Assembly (NCBI GenBank): GCA_016718825.1
Contig: JADKCL010000013.1
Location: 124,001 to 188,000, forward strand
Source: Bacteroidota bacterium
GTDB taxonomy: Bacteria > Bacteroidota > Bacteroidia > J057 > JADKCL01
Direction of reading: 5' to 3'
Length of the DNA stretch: 64,000 nt
A program made the position numbers and the translations under genes. The notes under the pieces are model-generated. The model did no database searches. It was not told where the DNA came from and worked only from the letters and a program-made list of their open reading frames with translations. Below, one piece after another: positions 1-9,852 of this stretch; position 1 is the stretch's first letter, and the number at the start of each line of letters is the position of its first letter.

Positions 1-257
1 CCTGGGCTGCTGTAAACATGAGAAATGTAGGGTTGCTGCGAGGTGCTGCTTCCGTTGCCGCCGTCACCAAAGCTCCACCACATCCAGGATTGCGTGTAGT
101 TGCCGCTCGTGTCTGTTGCATAGAACATTACCGGAGCACCGACGCAAGGGGTGAAAGGTAGATAGGAGATGACGTGTGTAGGCATCATTTGAGCTTTACC
201 TAACACAGGGAAAAGAAAGCAAGCGAGCAAGAGTGGAAATAATAGTACCTTTTTCAT
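1..257 (-). CDS. Secreted PKD-domain protein, 5' part only
   Basis: Reading leftward from an ATG at 257, an open frame runs off the window edge. The first 23 residues are a clear signal peptide (MKKVLLFPLLLACFLF, then a cleavage region ending GKAQ). It is followed by an extracellular segment containing WWSFGDGGNGSS, the characteristic core of a PKD fold. PKD domains are common in Bacteroidota T9SS cargo and adhesins, so this is probably the N-terminus of a surface or secreted protein, but its C-terminus and any sorting signal lie outside the window. About 130 bases separate it from the next gene, which is on the same strand and transcribed toward it. Confidence 0.75.
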   Translation of the reverse strand, partial: MKKVLLFPLLLACFLFPVLGKAQMMPTHVISYLPFTPCVGAPVMFYATDTSGNYTQSWMWWSFGDGGNGSSTSQQPYISHVYSSP

Positions 258-389
258 AAACCTTACCATTTAGTCTCAATCAAAAATTAGATTGTGATAA
301 CGATACAAAGATTCGCCACCTGCATTTTCTTTACAAGTCTGTTTGGTGGGAATGTTACGTATCCAAATGGTATGTCGTGACTTAACTGT

Positions 390-2187
390 TTATTTATCAA
401 TAGATAATCCCGTCTGAACATGCCATAGATCTGCATAGATTCCACCGTGCAAAATCAGTGCATCATGCGTTCCATGCTCGGCGACACGGCCCTTGTCGAT
501 GACCAAAATGCGGTTGGCTTGCCGAATCGTACTCAAGCGATGCGCTACGACGATCGCAGTTCTTCCTTGGGCATATTTTTCGAGATTCTCCTGAATTGCC
601 CGCTCGGTTTCCGTATCCACCGAACTCGTAGCCTCATCCAGGATCAAAACGGGGGCGTTTTTGAGGATCGCGCGCGCAATGCTCAAGCGTTGCCGCTGCC
701 CGCCGGAGAGTTTGATGCCACGTTCGCCGACCAGACTTTGGTAGCCTTCGGGCAGGCTCATGACGAAGTCATGCAACTGCGCTGCCTTGGCAGCTTCCTC
801 GATTTCCGATTCGCTTGCGCCTTGTTGACCGTAAGCGATGTTTTCGGCGATGGTTCCGTGAAACAGGTAGACATCCTGACTCACCAAGGCGATGTTTCGC
901 CGCAAATCCTTCAGTTTCAGATCACGCAAATCTTCCCCATCCAGCTGGATCATGCCGTCCTTTACATCGCCAAAAACGCAGTAAAAAGCTTGATCAAGGT
1001 TGATTTTCCCGAACCCGTCGTTCCTGCAATCCCGATCGTTTCCCCGGCAGCCACCTCAAAGTCAAGCCCTTGCAGGACCGGAACCTCGTTGCCGTAATCA
1101 AAGGACACATTTTCAAATCGAATATTCCCTTTTGCCCTGCCGATCGACTTCGCACCGGCTCGGTCCACGATCGTGGCTTCCACATCCAGCAAGCCAAAAA
1201 TCCGTTTGGCGCTCGCCTTGGCGCGCTCATAGCTGTCAAGGTCGCGCCCAAGCGCGTGATCAGCCATAGCAGCCGCTGAATCATCATCGAAAACAAAACC
1301 AATTCGCCGACGGTGATCATGCCGTTGTCTTTCAAGACCCAATAGCTGCCCAGCAGCAATGTGCCGCCAAATCCGACGGCTACGAGCATGCGAATCAGCG
1401 GAACATACACGGCGCTGAGTTTGATCGCCGAAAAATTCGCTTCACGATAAGCCTCCGAATTGGCTACAACCCGTTCGCGCTCATAGTCTTCTGCGGAAAA
1501 GATTTTGATGACGGCGATGCCGCTCAGGTTGTTTTCCATCCGGCTACCCAGCAATCCGGCTTCGTCACGCATCTTTGCATACCGCGGGCCAACCAGCTTT
1601 TGGTAACGGCGGCTTCCCCATAAAATGAATGGAATCGGCACCATTCCAATCAATGCCAATTGCCAGCTCGTCGTAAACAAAATGATCCCTGAAAAGATGA
1701 ACAGCACGACCAATTGCAGGATTTCGTTGAAGCCGGTGTTGAGGAAACGCTCCAATTGATTGACGTCATCGCTGAGAATCGCCAACGTGTCGCCCATGCG
1801 GTGCTTTTCGAAGTAGGCCATTTCGCGGTGTTGCAGATGGTCGTAGGTGTGTACGCGCAGGTCGTGCTGCACGCGTTGCGCGAGGCGTTTGAAGCCAAAA
1901 TCAAGTAACCATTCGAAGAAACTCTCCACCCCGAAAATCACGACCGTAAGCACTGAAAGGAAAATCGCCAAGGACCAGGCATCGTCGGTGCGGGCAAGCC
2001 AACGCATCCACGCAGGCGCTTCCCCACGTACCGCGTCGATGACCCAGCCCACCAACAACGGCGGCATCAGGTCAAAAACCTTGTTGGTCACGCTCGCGGC
2101 AGAAGCCAGTAAAAATTGACTGCGGTAGGGTTGGAGGAATTGAAACAGCCGCCGCATGGGGCGGTCATTCGGATGGGGAATCGCCAT
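390..2187 (-). CDS. ABC exporter, fused membrane and ATPase domains (frameshifted)
   Basis: This is a half-transporter of the MsbA/MDR-like exporter class. The N-terminal 320 or so residues form the six-helix membrane domain, and the C-terminal part is the ATPase with Walker A (GTTGSGKST), a Q-loop (VSQDVYLFHG), signature LSGGQRQRLSIARA, Walker B VLILDEATSSVD and switch region VAHRLSTI. It would work as a homodimer in the inner membrane; the substrate cannot be read from sequence. The frame changes near 1252 (one G missing in a G run) and again around 965-985, where at least one extra T and a compensating loss occur in T runs just after Walker A. All motifs survive once the frames are joined, so sequencing error is likelier than decay. 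Start chosen at the first ATG, MAIPHPNDRPMRR. Confidence 0.85.
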
Positions 2188-2233
2188 GCCCGAAAATTAG
2201 GCATTCTGACGGCGAAAAGGAGACTAAATGCAA

Positions 2234-3426
2234 TTATTCCAGCACAATCGTCTTCACATCACCTTCGATCCGCTCGTCGTCCTTGATCACTGTTTCGGTA
2301 TATTCGAGGGTATGGTTGTCTTTGAACCGCGGTGCCTCGACGACCCAATTGCTCGCTGCCATGTACATTAGTTTAGCGTCGAACTTGTCCTTTTTGGCCA
2401 TGGTATTGCCTTCCAAGGTCAAGACGAAAATCCTTGTAGCCGAAGGTATTGGGTAGGATTCAAGGCTGTGAAGGCGACTTTTTTCTTGTCCGGCGACCAA
2501 GAAAGGCTGCTGATCGCTTCGGTATCCTCCAAGAAGGTCATGTAGACATTCTCCTGCTTCGTGATCGGATCGTAGGTGCCGACACCACCAAGACCAGCAT
2601 AGAGCAAGGTTTTGCGGTCGGGCATCAGATGTAGCGAAACGGGGTAATTCACCTTGTTTTCCATGCCTTTGGCGAGTGCAAGGGGAATGCCATTTGCGTC
2701 CAACAGCTGATATTCGGTGCCGCCACTCGCCATCAGGTATTCCTTTTTGAGCACGATGAATTGGTCGGTATGGTATTCGATCGACTTGGCGTATTCCATC
2801 TCGGAAGCCTTGAACTCATTCCAATTCATCAACATGAAATTCTTGAAAATCGGCGCGTATTTCGCCACGGACGGATCGACATTTTTCTCGATTTCCGCAT
2901 TGTTTTCTGGCGAAAATTTACCCCGGATGGCAAGTTTTGCGCCGTTGTGCAAGAGCATCAATTTGGTCGTGAAGGGATCATTGCCGTCACAGACATTCTG
3001 GTACATAAAACAAACTTCCAAAATGCCATCCCGGTCCAAATCTATGAGCTGCAGGCTACTTCCGACGAATGTCATTTCGCAAAGCGCCCCGCTGAAATCC
3101 TGAATGTCCCATACCAACGAACATTTGCCGTCCACCACGCGGTATTGGTACACATAAATGTCGCGTTTCGATTCCTTTTCATTGGCGTCGTAGCTGAGAA
3201 ACACGGTATTCGCGCCGGACTCATCCTTCCAAACCAGGCCATCCTTGAAGGTGCCTTTGTAGATCATGCGTTTGTCGAGGGTATTTTCACGCACATGCGG
3301 AATGAAATACCCTTCGCTCATGGAAAAATAATCCTGCGCCCAGACGCCTTGGAAACAACCGAAAACGGCAAACAAGCCTATCGCGAAGACTTTCGCGTTG
3401 AACGACAAAACGTTGATTCTGCTCAT
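2234..3426 (-). CDS. Secreted TolB/WD40-like protein (one frameshift)
   Basis: A roughly 397-residue protein with an N-terminal signal peptide (hydrophobic run ending FQGVWAQ). The middle is rich in beta-propeller-like segments, and the C-terminal part contains ISSLSWSPDKKKVAFTA, typical of a TolB/PD40 repeat. No enzyme motif is visible. The frame breaks near 2450: restoring one C in NPTQYPSATRIF joins the 335-residue upstream part to a further 70 residues ending DVKTIVLE. It lies 31 bases downstream of the broken VPS10-like gene on the same strand. Function is unknown; a periplasmic or surface propeller protein is the most that can be said. Confidence 0.65.
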
Positions 3427-3457
3427 TTTCGACCTTCAATTCCAATTTTTCTCTTCA

Positions 3458-6134
3458 TCACCTATTTTCCTCAAACCAATAGATGCCTGGACCCGGAGTA
3501 AATTTCCTTGCCCTTTTCCTTGCAAAGCAAATTCCATTCAATTCGTTGTACCCGGGTTTGGCGTGAACGGAAATTATGAATGATCTTTCCCTTGGCATCC
3601 ATGACAATGCATTCACCTGGACGCCTCATTTGGGCCCAGAACCATGTATTTAAGTAGCATTTTGGGTTGCCGTGCCTCGGTGAATGGATTGGGCGCCTTG
3701 CCCCAATTGTCACGCCATTTGATTTTGTTCGGGGCGAATACCATCAATTGCTCCGTCGCATCGCGTTTGGCAGCCGCCCGCAACTCTTTCAATTCGACAA
3801 TGTAAATGCTGCGTCCATGGGTTGCGACCACCAATTCCGGTTCGCGGGGATGCACGACCATGTCATAGGTGGCCACATTCGGAATTTTACCGAATGCCAT
3901 CCAATTCGCGCCGCCATCGAGACTTGCGTAGCATCCTTGATCGGTTCCCAAATACAGCAAATCGCGCACTTCGGGGTCTTCGATCAGGACATTCGCATTT
4001 TCCTCGGGCAGGTTGCCTTTCAAGGGGAACCAAGTTTTGCCCAGGTCGGTCGTCTTGAAGGCGTGGAAGGCAAAATCGTCGTTGCGGTAGCCGGTCAACG
4101 TCACAAAGCCGTGGCCTTGTCATGCGGCGATGGCGAAATGTAGCTGACCCACAGGCCTTTGGGAAGGCCAGCAGTGACATTCGACCAAGTTGTGCCCGCA
4201 TCCGTCGTGACTTGTACATTGCCATCGTCGGTCCCCGCCCAGAGCAGGCCAAACTTCAGCGGCGACTCCGCCAAGGCGGTGATCGTCGAAAACGGAACAT
4301 TGCCCTGCGGCTGCTTGTACGTCGTCAAATCCGGGCTGATCCGCTCAAACGCATTCCCCATGTCCAAACTCCGAAAGACATATTGGGCACCATGTAGATG
4401 ATTTCGTGGTTGTGCGGACTGCGAATGAGCGGCGTGCGCCAATTCCAGCGGTATTTGTCCTCGCCAATGTCATGCTTCGGGGTGATTTCCGTGGATTCGC
4501 CGCCTTCTTCCAAGCGGTAATAGTTCCCGAATTGAAAGCCCGTGTACACAATTTTGGGATTTTTGATATCCGGTGCGACACACATGCCATCCCCACCAAA
4601 AATGTATTCCCAATCCTCTTCCTTGCCGGCGACATTCTTCGAACTGCCTTTTTGGACGCCGTTGTCTTGCAATCCGCCATAGACATTGTAGGGCTTTTCC
4701 ATGTCCACTGCGACCGTATAAAACTGACCGACAGCGACATTGTCCAGGTGGCGCACATTTTCGGCGCGGTCATAACTTTCGTAGAGGCCGCCATCGTTGC
4801 CCAACACGATATGTTCCGGATCGCGCGGATCGAGCCAAACGACGTGGTGGTCGACGTGGATGTCATCCGCATCGAAGACCGCTTTCCAGGTTTTGCCACC
4901 ATCGCGCGTGCGCAGGCAAGGCACGCCGGCAATGTAGGCTTCCTCGGGATTGTCAGGCGCGACTTTCATCATCCCGAAATAGTAGCCGTAGGTATAATAA
5001 ACGTCCTTGAGCGCCTCGCTATGCGTTCTTGTCCAGGACTTTCCGCCGTCATTGGAGCGGTAGAGAGCTCTGCGCCTTTGGCTGCGGTGTTGAACATACC
5101 GCGTTGGCGTCGCCAAAGTATTCGGCGACGTCTTTGACGGTGTATTTTCCGGCTTTGATGTCATTTTTGATGCCGGCTGCTTTGTATTTTTCGGGGAATC
5201 CGCTCTCTTTCAGGAATTTGTCGAGGTTGCTGTCGGCAAGGGCAAGGACATCGGCCTGCGTCATCTTGGCCAATGCGCGGGCGGTAATGCCGCCGATGGT
5301 ATCTTCTTTTTGGAGTTTGGGATCGGTGTCTTGGTTGTCGAGCACCGCATACACGATTTTGGATTGCTGGCAAGCCAGGTTTCTCCGCCGTCCTTGGACT
5401 CATAAATGCCTGAGCTTGGCCCATCCTCGTCAAATTCCCAAGCCTTGCGGCTGCGTTGCCAAGCTGCGGCGAGCAGGTGATTGGGATCCTTGGGGTCGAT
5501 GGCAAGGTCGATCACCCCGGTTTCGGGGTTGATATAGAGCGTCTTGCGCCAAGTCGCGCCTCCGTCGGTCGTTTTGAAAACGCCACGGTCCTCGTTGGTC
5601 GTGTACAGCGCGCCGATGCTCGCGACCCAGGCGGTATTGATGTCGGTCGGGTGCGTGACCACGCGGCTGATGTGCTGCGTGCCCGTGAGGCCCTTGTGCG
5701 CCCAGGTTTTGCCCGCGTCGCTCGAGCGGTACACGCCCATGCCCGCGTAGGAGCTGCGGCTGCTGTTGCATTCGCCGGTGCCAACCCAGATGATGTCGGA
5801 TTGGCGGTCGAGACGGCGATGTCGCCGATGCCCATTGTGCCCTGCTCGTCAAAAATCGGAGAAAACGACATGCCGTTGTTGGTCGTTTTCCACCCCGCCG
5901 CTCGCTAGGCAACGTAAAGCACTTTGGCATTCGCGGATCGGCATCAAGGTCGACAATGCGTCCGCCCTGCTGCGTCGGGCCGATGTTCCGTGCCGGATAA
6001 TTGGCGAGCACGGAGCCTTGGCGCAGTGTGGAGCGCGTTTGGGCTGCGGATTCGACGGTAGCGGCAGGTGTCTGGGCTTGCGCTGAGGCGTAGCCTGACG
6101 CTGCAAGGATGAGGGAAAGGGCTATTTTTCTCAT
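3458..6134 (-). pseudogene. VPS10/sortilin-like secreted repeat protein, multiply frameshifted
   Basis: Joined across frames this would be a protein of about 890 residues. It begins with a signal peptide (MRKIALSLILAASGYASAQA) and the conserved opening NIGPTQQGGRIVDLD, then carries repeated BNR/Asp-box motifs such as SSDAGKTW, TTDGGATW, SKDGGETW, SNDGGKSW, TRDGGKTW and TTDLGKTW. A C-terminal strand domain ends TPGPGIYWFEENR. This is the architecture of Bacteroidota VPS10-domain glycosyl-hydrolase-like proteins. At least nine indels interrupt it (near 5930, 5905, 5799, 5370, 5080, 4385, 4105, 3625 and 3500). No single frame is long, and the density is far above the rest of the window. It could be a decaying gene or a badly sequenced patch; the dense clustering is why it is called a pseudogene here. 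Confidence 0.7.
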
Positions 6135-6225
6135 TTGGGAGGCAAAATAGGGAGAAAATTTGGGTTTTGGGGTTGCTCAGAAAGTTGGCGGAATGCGAGG
6201 CGGGAATTCAATCCGAACGTCGGTC

Positions 6226-7026
6226 TCAAACCTTGATCACAAACGGCAAATACCCCTTCCGCAGTTCATATTCATGCAAAAGCGCTGCCTTTAGCTGCGC
6301 ATTGTTGCGCATGAGGAAAAACATTCCGCCTTGGGCCCGCAGCAGCCTTTCCTTTTCATCGACGCCCAATTGCACCTTGTACAGCTCCTTGATCGCCTTG
6401 ACAAATTCGGCTTGGAGGTTGAATTCCGGACTTTGGTAGGCTTCGAAGACTGCGGCAAAACAAAATGCCTCCAATTGCAGCGACCGCTCCTTTTGGGTGG
6501 ATTTGATGCCGTTGATGCCCACACAAACTTTGCCGGAATAGTAGCCTTCGGGGGTGATCTTGTTGATGTTGAAGAATTTAACCGCGACATCCAGCACTTT
6601 GTCCATGGAAAAGGAATCGGTCGGAGGGAGGCTCGGATTCAGGAAACGGGCGGCGAATGTGTTCAAGAGCTGATTGAACTCCACGTCTTTGTTCAGTTGG
6701 TTGATGAATGCCTTTTGGAGCTTGGTACTGTCATCGACGACTTTTTGCAAAGCTTTGTAGTCCAAGTGGCTGCAATTTTTGAGGAAATAGTCCAGATACA
6801 TCTGATTGGCATTCACCAACGGCGCGAGGCAATGGTTTTCGGGGACGGAGTCGACATTCGTTAATACGATCGAACGCTTCCCATCGACATAACGAAACGC
6901 ATTAAATATGAGGCCATAGTGGTCTGAAATGGCGCATTTGGATGTGTTTTGTGCTTGCAAGCTGCCGATGGACAACAAGGTCCAAATCAAGGCCGTGAGC
7001 AGGTGAGGGGAAAATGTTGGTTTCAT
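6226..7026 (-). CDS. Secreted hypothetical protein
   Basis: A 266-residue protein. The ATG at 7026 is preferred over the longer upstream start because it opens directly onto a signal peptide (MKPTFSPHLLTALIWTLLSIGSLQAQ). The mature part is mostly helical, with lone Cys residues near the N-terminus (SKCAISDH, ENHCLAP, KNCSHLD), and no recognised domain. It is transcribed toward the broken VPS10 gene, 91 bases away. Probably periplasmic; function unknown. Confidence 0.65.
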   Translation of the reverse strand: MKPTFSPHLLTALIWTLLSIGSLQAQNTSKCAISDHYGLIFNAFRYVDGKRSIVLTNVDSVPENHCLAPLVNANQMYLDYFLKNCSHLDYKALQKVVDDSTKLQKAFINQLNKDVEFNQLLNTFAARFLNPSLPPTDSFSMDKVLDVAVKFFNINKITPEGYYSGKVCVGINGIKSTQKERSLQLEAFCFAAVFEAYQSPEFNLQAEFVKAIKELYKVQLGVDEKERLLRAQGGMFFLMRNNAQLKAALLHEYELRKGYLPFVIKV

Positions 7027-7371
7027 GGTTTCCAAGTTCTGGAAAAAGTCTTGCAAAAAGAATTGCTGGCCAGCGAATTGCCTAATCCAGTCTTCGTTTG
7101 CCACGCTATTGGGCTGGATCGTCGATGCGCTTGTACCGATCTTCAATAAATTCGGGGTATTGCTGGTTCATTGCTTTCCTCATCTCATTTGAGAAACATT
7201 CCAACGCCAAACTCAAAAAAAACTCCCTACCTTCGTCGTATGCAACGCAGCAGAGTCCAAATCCTCCACGCCAAGCCCTGGGTTTTCATCCCGGGATTGT
7301 AGTGTTGTCTGCCAACCATTCCTCCAAACCCCCTTTCATTTTCCATTCTGAATTCTCAATTCTCCATTAAA
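7027..7371. other. Intergenic region with a possible short minus-strand reading frame
   Basis: These 345 bases separate the divergent gene at 7026 from the dehydrogenase at 7372. On the minus strand a frame ending with TAG at 7106 encodes a natural-looking tail (EMRKAMNQQYPEFIED, then RYKRIDDPAQ). It has no good start further upstream and may be the end of a lost gene. Nothing else is evident; a promoter for the plus-strand gene is expected but no good TAnnTTTG match was found. Confidence 0.3.
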
Positions 7372-8520
7372 ATGAAGTCAGTAATCGTCCTTGGCGCCGG
7401 CATGGTCGGCAGTGCAATGGTCCTCGATCTTGCCAGCCATTTTGAAGTCACCGTCGCCGACGTGAATGCCGATGCGCTCAAACGCCTCGCCAAACGCAAC
7501 AAAAAGGTCAAAACCGTCGAGGCTGACCTGCGCGACAAGTCGCTCCTCAAAAAATTGATCAAGCCGTTTGACTACGTCTTGTCCGCTGTCCCCGGAGGGA
7601 TGGGATTCGCAACGCTCAAAACCATCCTCGAATGCAAGAAAAATGTCGTGGACATTTCCTTTTTCCCGGAAAATAGCCTTGACCTCCAGGAATATGCAAA
7701 GGCGCAAGGCGTTACGGCCATCGTCGATTGCGGCGTGGCACCCGGCATGGACAACATCATTCTCGGATTTCACGATTCGATCATGAATGTGTCTGACTTT
7801 GAATGTCTTGTCGGTGGCTTGCCCAAGGCGCGCACTTGGCCATGGGCCTACAAGGCGCCATTTTCGCCTGCGGATGTGATCGAGGAATACGTCCGCCCAG
7901 CACGCTACGTGGAAAATGGCCACATCATCACCCGTCCAGCGCTCACCGATCCCGAAATCGTCAATTTTGAAGGAATTGGTTCACTCGAGTCTTTCAATTC
8001 CGATGGACTGCGCTCGATCATGTTCACGATGAGCCACATCCCCAACATGAAGGAAAAGACCCTGCGCTATCCGGGACACATTGAATATGTGCGTGTGCTC
8101 CGCGAATCAGGTTTCTTCAGCGAAACCCCGATTGAAGTGGCGGGCCAACAAGTACGGCCGCTCGATCTTACGAGCAAGCTTTTGTTCAAGGAGTGGAAAC
8201 TGGGCGAGACCGAACCTGAATTTACCGTGATGCGGGTGACGGTTTCCGGCGAATCGGAGGGTTACGACCGCACGATCGTCTATGACCTTTACGACGAATA
8301 CGATCCGAAGACGCAGACGAGTTCGATGGCGCGTACAACGGGTTACACCGCCACGGCCGCCATTCACTTGATTGACAGCGGTCTGTTTACAGAAAAGGGC
8401 TTGTTCCCGCCGGAATTGCTCGGCCGTCACGAAGGCTGCTTCGCATTTTTCCTGACCTACCTTGCCGAGCGGGGCATCCACTACAACCGCAAGGAATATA
8501 CACAGCGGAATACGCAATAA
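7372..8520 (+). CDS. Saccharopine dehydrogenase-like NAD(P)-binding oxidoreductase
   Basis: A 382-residue protein starting at ATG 7372. The N-terminus is a Rossmann fold with VLGAGMVGSAMVLDLA (GxGxxG) followed by an acidic end to strand 2 (VADVNADAL). The family motif DCGVAPGMDNIILGFHD lies around residue 120, and the C-terminal half is the saccharopine-dehydrogenase alpha/beta domain. Relatives include saccharopine reductases and lysine 6-dehydrogenases that act on lysine-derived amino acids. The substrate here is not determined by sequence. It stands alone, convergent with the next gene, with a strong hairpin terminator just after its stop codon. Confidence 0.85.
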   Translation: MKSVIVLGAGMVGSAMVLDLASHFEVTVADVNADALKRLAKRNKKVKTVEADLRDKSLLKKLIKPFDYVLSAVPGGMGFATLKTILECKKNVVDISFFPENSLDLQEYAKAQGVTAIVDCGVAPGMDNIILGFHDSIMNVSDFECLVGGLPKARTWPWAYKAPFSPADVIEEYVRPARYVENGHIITRPALTDPEIVNFEGIGSLESFNSDGLRSIMFTMSHIPNMKEKTLRYPGHIEYVRVLRESGFFSETPIEVAGQQVRPLDLTSKLLFKEWKLGETEPEFTVMRVTVSGESEGYDRTIVYDLYDEYDPKTQTSSMARTTGYTATAAIHLIDSGLFTEKGLFPPELLGRHEGCFAFFLTYLAERGIHYNRKEYTQRNTQ

Positions 8521-8543
8521 GCTGCATCAAAGCATTCGAAATG

Positions 8544-8575
8544 AGGCCGGGAAGTGATTTCCGGCCTATTTTTTT
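8544..8575 (+). terminator. Rho-independent terminator after the dehydrogenase
   Basis: Stem AGGCCGG / CCGGCCT with a 10-base interior, followed by a run of T. It starts 24 bases after the stop at 8520 and sits between convergent genes. Confidence 0.8.
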
Positions 8576-8588
8576 GAAGCAACTGGAA

Positions 8589-8993
8589 CTAGACCGGCTT
8601 GATGTGGAAGACAATACGCTTTTCCTGTCCATTCAGCGTAATGAACCGCACGACGCATTTGATGTTGGCCTTGGCCTTGGGAAAGAAGAGAATGTCCTTC
8701 ATCGCACCCCGCTCGTTGGTTTGATAGACCTTTTTCACCAATGGAAATCCGTTTTGCTGCGTAATCAGTTCGACGCTGCTGTTGGGCTGCAGGTCGTAGG
8801 TCTCCAAGCTTAAGAACTGATCTTTGTTGACGGGGAATTGCGCGTTTTCGACGACGTTTTTGCCGTCGAGATAGATCATGGAGGCGAAATTCTGGCCGAT
8901 TTGCGGAGTTTGCGACCAAAGCAGGCTGATGAGGCAAAATTGTATTGCCGCAAACACAAGGACAATTCTTGTTGTAGCCCGTCGCATCACCAC
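8589..8993 (-). CDS. Small secreted hypothetical protein
   Basis: A 134-residue protein (possibly 132 if the second Met is used). Residues 1-27 form a signal peptide (TTRIVLVFAAIQFCLISLLW). The remainder of about 105 residues is beta-rich without cysteine clusters or known motifs, and could be a small beta-sandwich. It converges on the plus-strand dehydrogenase, separated by the hairpin at 8544. Upstream lies the intergenic region with DnaA boxes. Function unknown. Confidence 0.6.
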   Translation of the reverse strand: MVMRRATTRIVLVFAAIQFCLISLLWSQTPQIGQNFASMIYLDGKNVVENAQFPVNKDQFLSLETYDLQPNSSVELITQQNGFPLVKKVYQTNERGAMKDILFFPKAKANIKCVVRFITLNGQEKRIVFHIKPV

Positions 8994-9009
8994 AAATCTA
9001 CGAAAAACA

Positions 9010-9038
9010 TGTGGATAAGGTTGTGAAATTGTGGATAA
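9010..9038 (-). promoter_or_regulatory. Pair of perfect DnaA boxes
   Basis: TGTGGATAA occurs at 9010-9018 and again at 9030-9038. Read on the minus strand both are TTATCCACA, the consensus DnaA box, in the same orientation with starts 20 bases apart (about two helical turns). A weaker match (TGTGGATCG) lies near 9185, and an AT-rich stretch (GAATATTTTGAATATTAAG) near 9148. The sites lie just upstream of the start at 8993. They could be an origin or DnaA-titration element, or a DnaA-responsive promoter. Confidence 0.5.
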
Positions 9039-9066
9039 GCCCGCACGGAATTGACCGGGCTTTTCC
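9036..9066. terminator. Possible terminator hairpin
   Basis: AAGCCCG pairs with CGGGCTT across a 12-base loop and is followed by TTCC on the plus strand. It could end minus-strand transcripts from the gene at 9235-9771, though the T run on that side is weak. It overlaps the second DnaA box by a few bases. Confidence 0.4.
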
Positions 9067-9234
9067 TTCCAAACAAACGCTAAAAGTTAGGCAAATCGCC
9101 AGGATTGTTCAAATGAGGATCGTCATGCTCCCGTAAAAGGCCGAAGAATATTTTGAATATTAAGCCAAAGGCCTCCGTTTTGTGTGGATCGGAGCCTGTT
9201 GGGAGGTGCCTGAAAACTTCGAATTTGGCCAGGC

Positions 9235-9771
9235 CTATCGCGCGTAAATCGGGTTTTTGCCACTTTTGTCCTGTGGCCGCTCAAATTCCTTGAAGGTGAA
9301 GGTGAATTCGGGAATCATCAGCTCGGAAAATGGTACGACGACGGTCTGTCCTCCGCCCTGATGCAGAAGCAAGCCACCTTCGGTGTTTTCCATGTGAAAG
9401 CCTTCGATGGTGCAAAAAAGCGATTCGATCAATTCTTCTTCCCCGAAATTTGTGCAAGTAAGCGTGGTAGTGTTTTTGGCTTCGTCAAAAGTCGCTACAC
9501 ATGGCCCAAACTTTTCAACCAAATCGGCAAGCCCAATATTGACATTCTCCGTGCAAGTGAAAGTGATAAAACGAATCACGTTGAAGTTTTGCGGCTTCAT
9601 ATTCACCAAAATGGAGATGTACCGCGCGTCAAACGGCTTGACCCTGATGGCACCAAACATGTGGGCAGACCGGGGTTTTCCAAGCAGAAAAGCGATGTAG
9701 TTGGAGGAAACATCCTTGCGGTTCATAAAAGACCGCAGTTCCAAGATGGAATCGATGAATGACTTTTGCAT
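9235..9771 (-). CDS. Cytoplasmic hypothetical protein
   Basis: A 178-residue protein if the Met at 9771 (MQKSFIDSILELRSFMNRK) is used; a longer start at 9831 adds 20 basic residues and is less natural. There is no signal peptide or membrane segment. The sequence begins with a helical part, then beta-rich segments such as HQGGGQTVVVPFSEL. Nothing is recognised. It is on the same strand as the large helical protein upstream (gap of 81 bases) and could be cotranscribed with it. Confidence 0.55.
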   Translation of the reverse strand: MQKSFIDSILELRSFMNRKDVSSNYIAFLLGKPRSAHMFGAIRVKPFDARYISILVNMKPQNFNVIRFITFTCTENVNIGLADLVEKFGPCVATFDEAKNTTTLTCTNFGEEELIESLFCTIEGFHMENTEGGLLLHQGGGQTVVVPFSELMIPEFTFTFKEFERPQDKSGKNPIYAR

Positions 9772-9852
9772 GGGGCCAAAATAGTGTTTTTTTGGTTTCC
9801 GACGGGGAATAACCTTATAAAACTGATGCAATTGACTGCATTTAAATCACCG

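Noticed and set aside
447..1097. Plus-strand open frame of about 216 codons
   Set aside because: It is the shadow of the ABC transporter ATPase domain, whose motifs are on the minus strand.
4406..5137. Plus-strand open frame of about 243 codons
   Set aside because: It lies opposite the VPS10-like gene, which carries clear Asp-box motifs.
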